This document shows positions 1-8,511 of a stretch of 13,077 nucleotides of DNA, piece after piece; positions within the stretch are counted from its first letter, which is position 1; every line of letters begins with the position of its first letter. The notes under the pieces are model-generated. The model did not search any database and was not told where the DNA came from. It worked only from the letters and a program-made list of their open reading frames with translations. Source of the stretch: Desulfobacteraceae bacterium UBA5616 (GTDB lineage: Bacteria; Desulfobacterota; Desulfobacteria; Desulfobacterales; UBA5616); contig DIKO01000078.1 in assembly GCA_002423615.1 (NCBI GenBank), forward strand, positions 1 to 13,077, read 5' to 3'. A program made the translations under genes and the position numbers.

Positions 1-284
1 CGAATTGTCCAGCGAAAAATGAATACGGCCGGAGAAATCGTTCGGGTTCAAAAAATGCTCCGGATAACGCTCGATCCGGAAGTTATTCCCCGGTTCTTGA
101 CCAAGGCCCTGCATCGGATCGAGAGTTATCTCATTGTTTTTTTACTGTTTTTGGCTCGTCTCAAAAGAGCCACACCCAACTTGGTTTGAGACCCTATGAT
201 GTTTTACCAAATCGATGACATCAGCGAGTTTGAACCCAAAAAGCCAATACGGAACCAGGCTGGCCTTGTCAATAGGAGCCAGCA
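1..284. other. Left-edge region with no recognisable gene
   Basis: I see no gene I can name in these 284 bases. A + strand frame is open from the left edge to a TGA at 187-189, and a - strand frame is open from an ATG at 114-112 to the left edge. Both are too short to judge and neither resembles the C-terminus of an HsdM methyltransferase, which would be the usual gene just before hsdS. The region contains a 9-base inverted repeat (CTCGATCCG at 70-78 and CGGATCGAG at 115-123) and a second cluster of inverted repeats at 153-192, listed separately. An AT-rich tract runs from about 130 to 152. It could be the tail of an upstream gene, remnant mobile DNA, or a true intergenic region. Confidence 0.5.
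153..192 (+). promoter_or_regulatory. Interleaved inverted repeats, possible RNA pseudoknot
   Basis: GGCTC at 153-157 can pair with GAGCC at 167-171. The loop of that hairpin, GTCTCAAA at 158-165, is exactly complementary to TTTGAGAC at 185-192. The two stems interleave in the order of an H-type pseudoknot, with about one base between inner strands and a 13-base second loop. The structure would end four bases before the ATG of a short frame (196-288) that overlaps the hsdS start. Whether this RNA is made is unknown, and repeats this short occur by chance, so a regulatory role is only a suggestion. Confidence 0.2.
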
Positions 285-288
285 ATGA
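196..288 (+). CDS. Short ORF overlapping the hsdS start codon
   Basis: A 30-codon frame begins ATG ATG and ends in a TGA that overlaps the hsdS ATG as ATGA, the arrangement normally seen between translationally coupled genes such as hsdM and hsdS. The peptide is hydrophilic, with an acidic patch followed by a lysine/arginine-containing stretch, and I recognise no motif in it. No good Shine-Dalgarno sequence precedes it; the 8-base arm TTTGAGAC ends at 192. It may be a leader peptide, the relic of a longer upstream gene cut by the in-frame TGA at 187-189, or chance. Confidence 0.2.
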   Translation: MMFYQIDDISEFEPKKPIRNQAGLVNRSQQ

Positions 289-1700
289 TTGAGGGACTCA
301 AGCCGTATGCGGAGTACAAGGAGTCGGGGCAGGAATGGCTTTGTGATGTACCTTTGCATTGGGACGTTCGGCGAACCAAACTATTACTGCGCGAAGTGGA
401 TTCACGATCGCACACAGGAAAAGAACAATTACTGAGGGTGTCTCAATACAGTGGCATCACACAAAGAAAAGCTGCCGACCGCTCAGACACACAAGACACG
501 CGTGCCGCATCTCTTGTCGGTTACAAGCGAGTTGCATTAAATGATCTTGTCATTAACATAATGCTTGCTTGGAACGGCAGCTTAGGAATTTCGCGCTACG
601 ATGGCATCGTAAGTCCTGCATATTGTGTTTACCGATTCAACAAGGATGCGCTACCTTGGTATTTCCACAAGCTATTTCGGCTGCCTCTCTACAAAGGCCG
701 AATCAAGGCTGCCTCCACCGGAGTGGTAGAAAGCCGTCTCAGGCTCTATTCGGATGATCTTGGTCGCATCGAAGCTCTTTTCCCTCCTCCCGACGAACAA
801 GCCGCCATCGTCCGTTTTCTGGACCACGCGAACCGGAAGATCGACCGCTTTATCCGCACCAAGCGGAAACTGATCGGGTTGTTGAACGAGCAGAAACAGG
901 CTATCATTCAGAACGCCGTCACACGCGGCCTGAATCCTGATGCCCCACTCAAACCCTCCGGCATCCCTTGGCTCGGCGATATCCCGGCGCATTGGAAACA
1001 GACTCGGCTGAAATTTGAGGCCTCGCACCTCGTCGACTGCCTGCATGCCACGCCACGCTATATAAATGATGGCATCTATCCCGCGATTCGCACAGCCGAT
1101 ATTGAGCCCGGAAAGGTACGTCTCGAACAAGCCCGCCGTATATCAGCTACAGAATTCAAAGAATGGACCGCGCGGCTAAAGCCAGAGGTTGGGGACATTC
1201 TCTATAGTCGCGAAGGAGAACGTTTTGGGATTGCAGCCACGGTTCCGGTTGACGCAACACTATGCATCTCACAGCGCATGATGGTTTTTCGAATTCGAAA
1301 ACGTCAGGATAGCGAGTATTTAATGTGGCAACTGAATTGCCAGCATGTCTATCTCCAAGCCTCGTGTGACGTCATCGGCTCGACTGCGCCGCATGTGAAT
1401 GTAGAGCAGATCAAGAATTTCAGGTTGGCCATGCCGCCACTTGATGAGCAAAAGGCGATTGTTGACCATTTAGGCCGTGAATGCCTTTTCATAAACACCG
1501 CCATCGCCCGCACCGAACGCGAAATCTCCCTGATGCAGGAATACCGCACCCGCCTGACCGCCGACATGGTAACGGGCAAGCTGGATGTTCGCGAGGCGGC
1601 GGCGAAGTTGCCAGACCTGCCCGCTAACGCCGACCATTCGCCGGATATTGACCCGCAAGACGAAGGGCTATTTGAAGAAACCGAACCCTTAGCGGAATAA
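285..1700 (+). CDS. hsdS: Type I restriction-modification specificity subunit
   Basis: This 471-residue protein is the DNA-recognition (S) subunit of a type I restriction-modification complex; it chooses the bipartite target for the HsdM methyltransferase and HsdR translocase. It shows the classic duplicated layout. A first half-site opens with SGQEWL..VPLHW (residues 14-26), followed by target-recognition domain 1 (about 27-165). A central conserved helix follows, with PPPDEQAAIVRFLD and NEQKQAIIQNAVTRGL (167-216). The second half-site opens with SGIPWLGDIPAHW (225-237), then domain 2 (about 238-382) and a distal helix with PPLDEQKAIV (384-393) and a LTADMVTGKLDVREA end. The last 30 residues are acidic and look like an unstructured tail. 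The start is backed by AGGAG at 274-278, six bases before the ATG. By hand count, GC is about 43% at 541-600 (domain 1) and about 62% at 781-840 (conserved helix), as expected of exchanged recognition domains. Its hsdM partner is outside the window. Confidence 0.95.
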   Translation: MIEGLKPYAEYKESGQEWLCDVPLHWDVRRTKLLLREVDSRSHTGKEQLLRVSQYSGITQRKAADRSDTQDTRAASLVGYKRVALNDLVINIMLAWNGSLGISRYDGIVSPAYCVYRFNKDALPWYFHKLFRLPLYKGRIKAASTGVVESRLRLYSDDLGRIEALFPPPDEQAAIVRFLDHANRKIDRFIRTKRKLIGLLNEQKQAIIQNAVTRGLNPDAPLKPSGIPWLGDIPAHWKQTRLKFEASHLVDCLHATPRYINDGIYPAIRTADIEPGKVRLEQARRISATEFKEWTARLKPEVGDILYSREGERFGIAATVPVDATLCISQRMMVFRIRKRQDSEYLMWQLNCQHVYLQASCDVIGSTAPHVNVEQIKNFRLAMPPLDEQKAIVDHLGRECLFINTAIARTEREISLMQEYRTRLTADMVTGKLDVREAAAKLPDLPANADHSPDIDPQDEGLFEETEPLAE

Positions 1701-1715
1701 GGGCCGTCAGTGATG

Positions 1716-1730
1716 TTCCCAAAATGGGAA
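1716..1730. promoter_or_regulatory. Palindrome, candidate HigA operator
   Basis: TTCCC at 1716-1720 and GGGAA at 1726-1730 form a short palindrome around AAAAT, just upstream of the -35 element of the putative higB promoter. A further copy of the half-site, GGGAAC, lies at 1753-1758 inside the promoter spacer and is the exact complement of GTTCCC at 1715-1720. HigA-type antitoxins usually bind palindromes at their own promoter, so this is the natural operator candidate. The arms are only five to six bases, so chance is not excluded. Confidence 0.4.
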
Positions 1731-1737
1731 TTATGTA

Positions 1738-1766
1738 TTGACAATTCATAAAGGGAACTTTAAATT
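1738..1766 (+). promoter_or_regulatory. Putative sigma-70-type promoter for higB-higA
   Basis: A perfect TTGACA at 1738-1743 is followed, after a 17-base spacer, by TAAATT at 1761-1766, which matches the -10 consensus at four of six positions including the first TA and the last T. Transcription would begin near 1772-1774, at or just inside the higB ATG (1770). Either the higB message from this promoter is essentially leaderless, or a different -10 is used, or higB is also read from hsdS. The GGGAAC half-site lies in the spacer, where a bound repressor would block polymerase. Confidence 0.45.
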
Positions 1767-1769
1767 GGT

Positions 1770-2063
1770 ATGCGAATCATTTCCAAAAAAACCTTAGTGG
1801 ATTACTGGACGAAGGTCCCTGCCGCGAAATCAGAACTGGAAGCTTGGCACGCGGAAGCCAAATCGGCGGACTGGGCCACACCCGCCGATGTGAAGGCAAA
1901 ATATGGCAACGCCAGCATCCTAAAAGATGGACGGGTGGTGTTTAACATCTGCGGAAACAAGCACCGGCTGGTGGTGTGGATCAACTATGACTATCGCACG
2001 ATCTACGTCAAATTTTTGGGAACCCATGGCGAATACAACCAAATTAACGCGCAGGATGTGTGA
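1770..2063 (+). CDS. higB: HigB-family toxin (mRNA interferase)
   Basis: The 97-residue protein matches the HigB toxin family in length and pattern: MRIISKKTL at the start, a W-rich helix region (LEAWHAEAKSADW, 23-35), then the conserved RVVFNICGNKHRLVVWINY core (55-73) and the IYVKFLGTHGEYNQI end (78-92). HigB toxins have a RelE-like fold and cut mRNA, usually on the ribosome. The toxin gene comes first and its antitoxin second, which is typical of higBA and unlike most toxin-antitoxin loci. An AAGGGA at 1751-1756 lies 13 bases from the ATG, too far to be a strong ribosome site; no later Met exists and the family N-terminus fits this start. The stop TGA overlaps the antitoxin start (TGATG at 2061-2065), which suggests coupled translation. 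It sits between hsdS and hsdR. Confidence 0.9.
   Translation: MRIISKKTLVDYWTKVPAAKSELEAWHAEAKSADWATPADVKAKYGNASILKDGRVVFNICGNKHRLVVWINYDYRTIYVKFLGTHGEYNQINAQDV
2053..2056 (+). promoter_or_regulatory. Ribosome binding site that decides the antitoxin start
   Basis: AGGA at 2053-2056 lies six bases before the ATG at 2063. A GTG at 2060-2062 immediately precedes that ATG in the same frame, but would leave only three bases. The ATG is therefore the better start. The site lies inside the last codons of higB, so toxin and antitoxin translation are coupled. Confidence 0.55.
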
Positions 2064-3268
2064 TGAAACCTAAACTGATCAAAACCAAGACTGACTATGA
2101 GGCGGCTCTGACCCGGATTGAGGAAATTTTTCATTCGAAGCCCAGGTCACCCGAGGGAGATGAACTTGACCTCCTCGTCACCCTGGTGGAGCTATATGAG
2201 GAGAAGGCATACCCCATCGACCTTCCCGATCCTGTCTCCGCCATCCGGTTTCGCATGAACCAGCAAGGTCTGAAGGCCAAAGACATGATCCCTTATATCG
2301 GAAGCGCCTCCAAGGTCTCGGAAGTGCTCGCCGGTAAACGACCCCTTAGCCTGACCATGATCCGCAAGCTGGTGAACGGACTTGGAATCCCGGCGGATGC
2401 GCTTCTTCAAGAACCCGGGACGAAACTGCCATCGGATGAGGCAATTCAGCAAGGCCGCCATTTCCCCGTGGCGGAAATGGTGAAACGCGGGTGGTTCGCC
2501 GGATTTCAAGGCACAGTGGCGGAAGCGAAAAGCCAACTGGAAGACCTGCTCAACAGCTTCGTAGGGGAGCTGGGTCCGAACGCCCTGATGCCTGTCCTTA
2601 ACCGCCAGCATGTTCGAACCGGCAGCCGGCAGGACGAACACGCGCTGACGGCCTGGCGCATCCGGGTGGCAACTCTGGCCCTGGCAGAAAGCCTCCCTGC
2701 TTACACTACTGGAGTGGTAACGAATGATTTCCTCAGGGAACTGGCCCGCCTCAGTTACCTGAACGCCGGTCCCCTACTGGCAAAGGAATTCCTGAACAAA
2801 AACGGGATCCATCTGGTTTATGAGAGGCATTTACCCAAAACCCACCTGGATGGAGCCGCACTGAAACTGCCCAACGGTTCACCGGTCATAGCCTTGACCC
2901 TTCGGCATGATCGGTTGGATAATTTCTGGTTTACCCTGTTTCATGAACTTGCCCATTTGGCCCTACACCTGGACAAGGACGGTATAGATGCCTTTTTTGA
3001 TGACCTCGAAGGCAGCAAAAAAGACAGGTATGAGACGGAAGCGGATCAACTGGCATCCGAGACATTGATTCCCGAAAAGGACTGGAAGGCTTCCCGGTTT
3101 TCCACAAAATCCCTGCCGAAGAGCGTGGAGGCCTTTGCTGAAAAGCTCCGAATCAGCCCCGCCATTCCCGCCGGCCGCATTCGCTTTGAAGCGAATAATT
3201 ACACCGTTTTCAAACAACTGGTCGGCCTCGGAAGGGTACGAACCTTGTTTTGGAACCAAGGACACTGA
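2063..3268 (+). CDS. higA: HigA-like antitoxin fused to ImmA/IrrE-type metallopeptidase
   Basis: A 401-residue protein, about three to four times the length of a plain HigA antitoxin. The N-terminal third is HigA-like: a leader helix region (LDLLVTLVELYEEKAYPI) and a helix-turn-helix at about 62-116 with KAKDMIPYIGSASKVSEVL and LTMIRKLVNGLGIPADALL, which should bind the operon's own operator. Residues about 117-265 have no family I recognise. The C-terminal part carries FWFTLFHELAHLALHL, with a zinc-peptidase HELAH at 294-298, and a downstream ETEADQLASETLIP (324-337) that supplies the acidic third ligand, as in ImmA/IrrE peptidases. ImmA-type enzymes cleave repressors, so this antitoxin may be able to process itself or another protein; that is inference. 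It starts with ATG at 2063 (GTG at 2060 is the alternative), overlapping the higB stop, and ends three bases before hsdR. Confidence 0.88.
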   Translation: MKPKLIKTKTDYEAALTRIEEIFHSKPRSPEGDELDLLVTLVELYEEKAYPIDLPDPVSAIRFRMNQQGLKAKDMIPYIGSASKVSEVLAGKRPLSLTMIRKLVNGLGIPADALLQEPGTKLPSDEAIQQGRHFPVAEMVKRGWFAGFQGTVAEAKSQLEDLLNSFVGELGPNALMPVLNRQHVRTGSRQDEHALTAWRIRVATLALAESLPAYTTGVVTNDFLRELARLSYLNAGPLLAKEFLNKNGIHLVYERHLPKTHLDGAALKLPNGSPVIALTLRHDRLDNFWFTLFHELAHLALHLDKDGIDAFFDDLEGSKKDRYETEADQLASETLIPEKDWKASRFSTKSLPKSVEAFAEKLRISPAIPAGRIRFEANNYTVFKQLVGLGRVRTLFWNQGH

Positions 3269-3271
3269 ATC

Positions 3272-6200
3272 ATGCCCAGCGACACCACCGAAAAGGGGCT
3301 TGAAACCCTGATCATGCGGCATATGACCGGGACGGACGGCTTATTTTCCGGCATGGGGGATGGCGTGGCGGAATCTTTGTCTTATGGCGGTTCGGGTTGG
3401 TTTGCCGGCCATCCGCGAAGCTATGATCGCGAATACGCGGTGGATGCCGCGCATCTGTTTGCTTTTTTACGGGCCACCCAGCCGGACGAATTTGTCAAAC
3501 TCGGCATCGGCGACATCAAGGACAACTACCGCATGGCGAGACAGAAGTTTCTTGCCCGCCTGCAAGGAGAGATTACCCGGCGTGGTGTGATCGATGTACT
3601 GCGGCACGGGATCAGGCACGGCCCGCTGTGTTTTGATTTGTTTTACGGAACCCCTTCCCCGGAAAATCCCAAGGCGGTGGCCCGTCACGCGGCGAACCGC
3701 TTCAGCATCACGCGGCAGCTTCGCTACAGCCGCGAAGAAACCTACCGAGCCCTTGATTTGTGCGCGTTCATCAATGGGTTGCCGATTGCCTCCTTTGAGC
3801 TGAAAAACAGCCTCACCAAGCAGACCGTGGAAGACGCGGTGGAACAATACAAACGCGACCGCGATCCACGGGAGACGCTTTTCGCCTTCGGGCGCTGCGT
3901 CGTGCATTTCGCGGTGGATGACCACGAGGTAGCCATGTGCACGGCCCTCAAGGGCAAAAAAAATATGGCAAAGGACTCCTGGTTTCTGCCCTTCAATCAA
4001 GGATGGAACGATGGCGCCGGCAATCCGCCAAACCCGGACGGCATCAAGACCGACTACCTGTGGAAGCGCATCCTGACACCCGACAGCCTGACTGAAATAC
4101 TTGAGAATTTCGCCCAAATCGTGGAGGAAAAGAACGAAAAGACCGGCCGGAAAAAACGGGTGCAGATTTTCCCGCGTTATCACCAACTCAACGTGGTACG
4201 CAAAATTATCGCCGATGTCGCATGGTTCGGCCCGGGCAAGCGATATCTCATCCAGCACTCCGCCGGCAGCGGCAAATCCAATTCCATCGCCTGGCTGGCG
4301 CATCAGTTGATCGGTCTGCACAAGGATGGAGCGGCGGTGTTCGATTCCATCATCGTCATCACCGACCGCCGCCTCCTCGACAGACAGATCCGGGAAACCA
4401 TTAAGGGCTTTGCCCAGGTCGGCAGCATCATCGGTGCTGTGAAGGAGGGCGCGGGCCAGTCGAAGACGGAGCAACTCGCCAAGTTCCTCAAGGACGGCAA
4501 AAAGATCATCATCTCCACGGTGCAAACCTTTCCCTTCGTCCTCGACAGTATTGGCGAGGACCATCGGGGAAAAACATTCGCCATCATCATCGACGAAGCC
4601 CACTCCAGCCAGGGCGGCCGCTCTGCAGCGGCAGTAAACATCGCGTTATCCGAAGGCGGCTCCGTGCAGGAGGATGAAACCACCGAGGACCAAATCAACC
4701 GCATCATCGAATCCCGGAAACTGTTGCCGAATGCCGCCTACTTCGCCTTCACCGCCACCCCCAAGAACAAGACTCTGGAGATTTTCGGCATCGCTTACCC
4801 CGCCGGCGATGAGGTGAAGCACCGCCCCTTCCACGGCTACACGATGAAGCAGGCGATCCAGGAGGGTTTTATTCTCGACGTGCTCAAGTACTTCACACCG
4901 GTGGCAAGTTACTACCGGCTCGCCAAAACCGTCGAGGGAGACCCGGAGTTCGAGGTGAAGAAAGCCCGCAAGAAGCTTCGCGCCTACGTGGAAAACCACA
5001 GCAAGGCCATCCGGGACAAGGCTGAAATCATGGTGGACCACTTCCTTGAACAAGTGATGGGCCAGAACAAGATTGGTGGCAAGGCCCGGGCCATGGTGGT
5101 GACCGGCAGCATTCAACGGGCGATCCAGTATTTCTATGCCTTCCGGGACTACCTTTCGGAAATTAAAAGCCCATACAGGCCCATCGTCGCCTTCTCCGGC
5201 GAGCCGGAATACAATGGCGAAAAAGTCACCGAGGCAAAACTCAACGGATTCCCGGGAAACGACATCGCCGACCGGATTCAGGAAGACCCGTATCGCTTCC
5301 TCATTTGTGCCGACAAGTTCCAGACCGGATATGACGAACCTCTCATGCACACCATGTATGTGGACAAAATGCTCTCCGGCATTAAAGCCGTGCAGACCCT
5401 CTCCCGCCTGAACCGGGCCCACCCGAAAAAACACGACGTCTTCGTTCTCGATTTCCAGAACGACACCGAAATCATCGAAAAGTCCTTTGCCGACTATTAC
5501 CGAACGACCATCCTGAGCAAGGAGACGGACCCCAACAAGCTCCACATCCTGAAAGGTGAGCTCGACCACTATCAGGTCTATGCCCCTGAGCAGATTGATG
5601 CATTGGTGGCCCTCTATCTCGGAGGCGCCGACCGCGATAACCTGGACCCCATCCTTGACGCATGTGTGGCAATCTATATAAACGACCTCGACGAAGACGG
5701 GCAGGTGGATTTCAAGGGAAAGGCCAAGGCGTTCACCCGCACCTACGACTTCCTTGCCACGATACTGCCTTATGGGATCCAGGATTGGGAGAAGCTTTCG
5801 ATTTTCCTTACCTTCCTGATTCCGAGGCTTCCGGCCCCCGTCGAAGAAGACCTTGCCAAAGGCATTCTTGAAGCCATCGACATGGACAGTTACCGTGCCG
5901 AGAAGAAAGCGACCCTGGCCATTGCCCTGCCGGATGCGAACGCCGAGATCGATCCCGTGCCTACCTCCCGCAGCGGCCGCAAACCCGAGCCCGAGATGGA
6001 AAAACTATCAAATATCGTAAAAGCGTTCAACGACCAGTTCGGCGGCCTGTTTGCCGACGCAAAACGGATGGAGAAACGCATAACGGATGAAATTCCGAAG
6101 AAGGTCTCGGCTGATCAGGCTTACCAGAATGCCAAAAAGAACCCCGACCGCCAGAATGCCCGCATCGAACATGACAAGGCCCTGAAACGGGTGATCACGG

Positions 6201-6346
6201 CACTTTTCGCCGACGATGCCCAACTCTTCAAACAGTTCCAGGATAACGAGTCCTTCCGCCATTGGCTGACGGACACGATTTTCGGGATCACCTATGATCG
6301 AAACTTTCAAGATGGCTTTGACGGGACACCCCTCATTGGTGCTTAA
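3272..6346 (+). CDS. hsdR: Type I restriction enzyme R subunit (translocase/nuclease)
   Basis: At 1024 residues this is a full-length R (restriction) subunit, the ATP-driven DNA translocase that cuts unmodified DNA when bound to HsdM and HsdS. The N-terminal nuclease domain shows the PD-(D/E)xK pattern: D162 in LDLCAF, E176 and K178 in FELK, and the QY pair of QxxxY type at 192-193. The superfamily 2 motor follows: Walker A AGSGKS (331-336), motif Ia region VITDRR (362-367), DEAH (441-444), TAT in AFTATP (494-496), FQTGYDEP (683-690) and the arginine-finger motif SRLNRAHP (711-718). The C-terminal 300 residues are the less conserved helical part that docks on the methylase core. AAGGA at 3258-3262 lies nine bases before the ATG. 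The gene follows the antitoxin by three bases and is likely co-transcribed with it. Its stop overlaps that of the convergent photolyase gene. Confidence 0.95.
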   Translation: MPSDTTEKGLETLIMRHMTGTDGLFSGMGDGVAESLSYGGSGWFAGHPRSYDREYAVDAAHLFAFLRATQPDEFVKLGIGDIKDNYRMARQKFLARLQGEITRRGVIDVLRHGIRHGPLCFDLFYGTPSPENPKAVARHAANRFSITRQLRYSREETYRALDLCAFINGLPIASFELKNSLTKQTVEDAVEQYKRDRDPRETLFAFGRCVVHFAVDDHEVAMCTALKGKKNMAKDSWFLPFNQGWNDGAGNPPNPDGIKTDYLWKRILTPDSLTEILENFAQIVEEKNEKTGRKKRVQIFPRYHQLNVVRKIIADVAWFGPGKRYLIQHSAGSGKSNSIAWLAHQLIGLHKDGAAVFDSIIVITDRRLLDRQIRETIKGFAQVGSIIGAVKEGAGQSKTEQLAKFLKDGKKIIISTVQTFPFVLDSIGEDHRGKTFAIIIDEAHSSQGGRSAAAVNIALSEGGSVQEDETTEDQINRIIESRKLLPNAAYFAFTATPKNKTLEIFGIAYPAGDEVKHRPFHGYTMKQAIQEGFILDVLKYFTPVASYYRLAKTVEGDPEFEVKKARKKLRAYVENHSKAIRDKAEIMVDHFLEQVMGQNKIGGKARAMVVTGSIQRAIQYFYAFRDYLSEIKSPYRPIVAFSGEPEYNGEKVTEAKLNGFPGNDIADRIQEDPYRFLICADKFQTGYDEPLMHTMYVDKMLSGIKAVQTLSRLNRAHPKKHDVFVLDFQNDTEIIEKSFADYYRTTILSKETDPNKLHILKGELDHYQVYAPEQIDALVALYLGGADRDNLDPILDACVAIYINDLDEDGQVDFKGKAKAFTRTYDFLATILPYGIQDWEKLSIFLTFLIPRLPAPVEEDLAKGILEAIDMDSYRAEKKATLAIALPDANAEIDPVPTSRSGRKPEPEMEKLSNIVKAFNDQFGGLFADAKRMEKRITDEIPKKVSADQAYQNAKKNPDRQNARIEHDKALKRVITALFADDAQLFKQFQDNESFRHWLTDTIFGITYDRNFQDGFDGTPLIGA

Positions 6347-7743
6347 TCCGACACGGGAATACCGGCTTCCACCTTTTCCACGTAAGCCCGGATGTCGCAT
6401 TTCCGTTCAAGGCCGGTTGCCGCCATGTAACGGACCATGCCGAAAATCGGCCGCTCCTTCCACGGCCTGTCGTGAAGGCCGAAGGCCCAGGCGACCCCGG
6501 CGTAGGAATTGGGATCACGACCGTCGAGAAAATATTTGTTGTTCAGATAGAGCAGGGTTTTAAACGCATCTTCCGGGGATTTCGACCACTCAATAACCTT
6601 TTTGGCCCAGTACATCCGCATGTAATTATGCATATACCCGGTATGCTTCATTTCCTTGAGGGAAGCATTCCAGTAGGGATCATGGGTCTCCGCTGCCTCA
6701 AGCTGCCCCCTTGTATAGACATAATCCCGTTTATCCCCAAGGTGGGAAGTAAGGGTCTGCGCGGCCCAGCCCGGAAGGCAGCCGAAATGGTCGTAATCCG
6801 GGTTATAATAGACGAAATTGATGGAAAGTTCCCTTCGGACAATGATCTGTTCGAGGAATCGCTGCTTTACTTCCCCGGTCAATGTGCCCTCGCCCCGCAT
6901 TTTCAGGGCCAGATACAGGGGTGAAATCTGTCCGAAATGGAGATAGGGCCCGATGTGGGAAACATCGTCCGTCTGGGGCTGGTTGCTGTTTTCAGCATAA
7001 CCGGCGGCCCGGTTTTTTATAAATTCTTCAACCCGGTGTTTGGCGTGGGTGGTCCCCCCGGGAAACAGGCGGGATACGGACGGAACCGACCGGTCGATGT
7101 TTTGGGCGGAAAATGCGTCAAGGACCTTTTCCGGATTTTTCGGATCGATCCCCTGAATTTTCCGGATGGACAATTCCTTCTTAACGGGAGTTTCCGGAAC
7201 CTCTCTTAAATACGCCTCCAACAGCCGGTTGATTTTGGGTCTTAAGGTATAAGCGCCGTATTCCATTTTTGGGGACGCGGTTTCCACCGGGACAACGGCG
7301 TCGCTTTCCACGCAGATCACCCGGCACCCGGAATTTTGCCCCAAAATTTTCCGCCAGAGCCGCTGGTGCCTGAGATATCCCATGTCGCAGACAACGGCCG
7401 CGGCTCTTTTCTCCGCTTCCCGGAGTATCCGGTCCCGGTCGCCGATTTTCACGGACATGGCGATACCCCGCCGGAGAAGGCTCTGCTGAACGTCCAGAAG
7501 GCCTTCCAGCATGAAGGTATAATGACGCAGGTTGGCCTCGGGGTAATCGGCCACCAGGACAAACAGGACATACAGGGGCAGATCGAAATGATTGGCCAGT
7601 TCAACGGCATATTCCAGGGCGTGATTGTACTCGGTCCGCTGGGACTGCTGCATCCAGTAAAGGATATACTCCCCTTTCCGGACGAGTTTATCATTTAAGA
7701 CCCGGATACGGCTATTCTGGATTCGGAGGTTGTCAGGGTTCAT
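6343..7743 (-). CDS. phr: Class II deoxyribodipyrimidine (CPD) photolyase
   Basis: This 466-residue flavoprotein uses light to split cyclobutane pyrimidine dimers. The N-terminal antenna domain begins with RIRVLND and YILYWMQQSQRTEYNHALEYA (27-46), the hallmark opening of class II enzymes. The FAD-binding catalytic half has IVRRELSINFVYYNPDYD (301-318), the MHNYMRMYWAKKVIEW stretch (371-386), LDGRDPNSYAGVAWAFG (406-422) and HDRPWKERPIFGMVRYM (424-440). Tryptophans equivalent to the electron-transfer chain known from the Methanosarcina mazei class II enzyme appear at W358, W379 and W386 by spacing (21 and 7), so the protein should be active. It is the last gene of the - strand operon, six bases after the DUF364 gene, with no clear Shine-Dalgarno sequence and thus probably coupled translation. 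No terminator fits behind it: its TAA overlaps the hsdR TAA. Confidence 0.96.
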   Translation of the reverse strand: MNPDNLRIQNSRIRVLNDKLVRKGEYILYWMQQSQRTEYNHALEYAVELANHFDLPLYVLFVLVADYPEANLRHYTFMLEGLLDVQQSLLRRGIAMSVKIGDRDRILREAEKRAAAVVCDMGYLRHQRLWRKILGQNSGCRVICVESDAVVPVETASPKMEYGAYTLRPKINRLLEAYLREVPETPVKKELSIRKIQGIDPKNPEKVLDAFSAQNIDRSVPSVSRLFPGGTTHAKHRVEEFIKNRAAGYAENSNQPQTDDVSHIGPYLHFGQISPLYLALKMRGEGTLTGEVKQRFLEQIIVRRELSINFVYYNPDYDHFGCLPGWAAQTLTSHLGDKRDYVYTRGQLEAAETHDPYWNASLKEMKHTGYMHNYMRMYWAKKVIEWSKSPEDAFKTLLYLNNKYFLDGRDPNSYAGVAWAFGLHDRPWKERPIFGMVRYMAATGLERKCDIRAYVEKVEAGIPVSD

Positions 7744-7749
7744 CCATTT

Positions 7750-8508
7750 TCAGAGAATTGCATAAACTTGTTTGCAAAACCGTTTGATAACCGGCGTTCC
7801 CGTGCCATGACGTACGGCTTTTAACACCTTTTCTTTTTCCATGGGAACGGCCCCGGCGAGCATGTGCACCCCAAGGGGTTTAAACACGTCCGGGACCATC
7901 GGGGTGCTGGGTCCCATCAACACGGTTTTAACCCCATCCCCGGCATGATCGAGAATATCTTCGGTAGTGTTGTTCAGGATGCTGGTGGAAGTCAGAACCA
8001 GAATATCGGCCCAGTGGGAAAGTTTTTCGGCGAAAGATTCGGGATCACCCATTTCAAGGGTCTCATCCAGAACTTCCAACCGGATATTTTCGGATTTCAT
8101 CATTTCCACCAGCGGCCCGAAAAATCCCACCATGGCGACCTTCGAATCCTTGCAAACCCCGAGTTGATCAAACAGAAAGCGGTTGCCGGGGCTTTGGGGC
8201 ATGTTCACGGCGTCCCCGTAATTCAGGGCATTGATCAGGGCAAGCGCCATGCAGCGTTGCACCATCGGTTCATCCTGAATGAGCCTGAGGAGTTTGTCCG
8301 CGGGTTTTCCCTCGAAATCCACATAATCCCGGTTCAGGGACCCGGGTTTTTTCCCGGCGAAAAAGGTGCCGGCAAGGCCCATCCCGCCATCCGAAACGGT
8401 CACGGCGGTGTATCCCAGCCCGATGGTGACGTTTTCGACCAGAACCTGACCGGCTTTTTTCAGAAACCGGTCATATAGATTCCGGTTGAGTTTCATGGCC
8501 CTGGACAC
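7750..8508 (-). CDS. DUF364/DUF4213 putative heavy-metal-chelating protein
   Basis: The 252-residue protein matches the two-part DUF4213-DUF364 family. The first part has TIGLGYTAVTVSDGGMGLAGTF (28-49) and LINALNYGD (91-99). The Rossmann-like second part has VAMVGFFGPLVEMMKS (124-139), LSHWADILVLTSTSILNNTTEDIL (163-186) and VLMGPSTPMVPDVF...GVHMLAGAVP (196-222). A structure of one member, from Desulfitobacterium hafniense (Dhaf4260), led to the proposal of a heavy-metal-chelating site between an enolase-like and a Rossmann-like domain; no enzyme activity is established. Lying three bases after the molybdo-oxidoreductase gene, it is a candidate for metal or cofactor supply to that enzyme. I give the longer frame from GTG at 8508; an ATG at 8496 with AGG close by is an equally plausible start and would drop the first four residues. 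Confidence 0.88.
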   Translation of the reverse strand: MSRAMKLNRNLYDRFLKKAGQVLVENVTIGLGYTAVTVSDGGMGLAGTFFAGKKPGSLNRDYVDFEGKPADKLLRLIQDEPMVQRCMALALINALNYGDAVNMPQSPGNRFLFDQLGVCKDSKVAMVGFFGPLVEMMKSENIRLEVLDETLEMGDPESFAEKLSHWADILVLTSTSILNNTTEDILDHAGDGVKTVLMGPSTPMVPDVFKPLGVHMLAGAVPMEKEKVLKAVRHGTGTPVIKRFCKQVYAIL

Positions 8509-8511
8509 GGA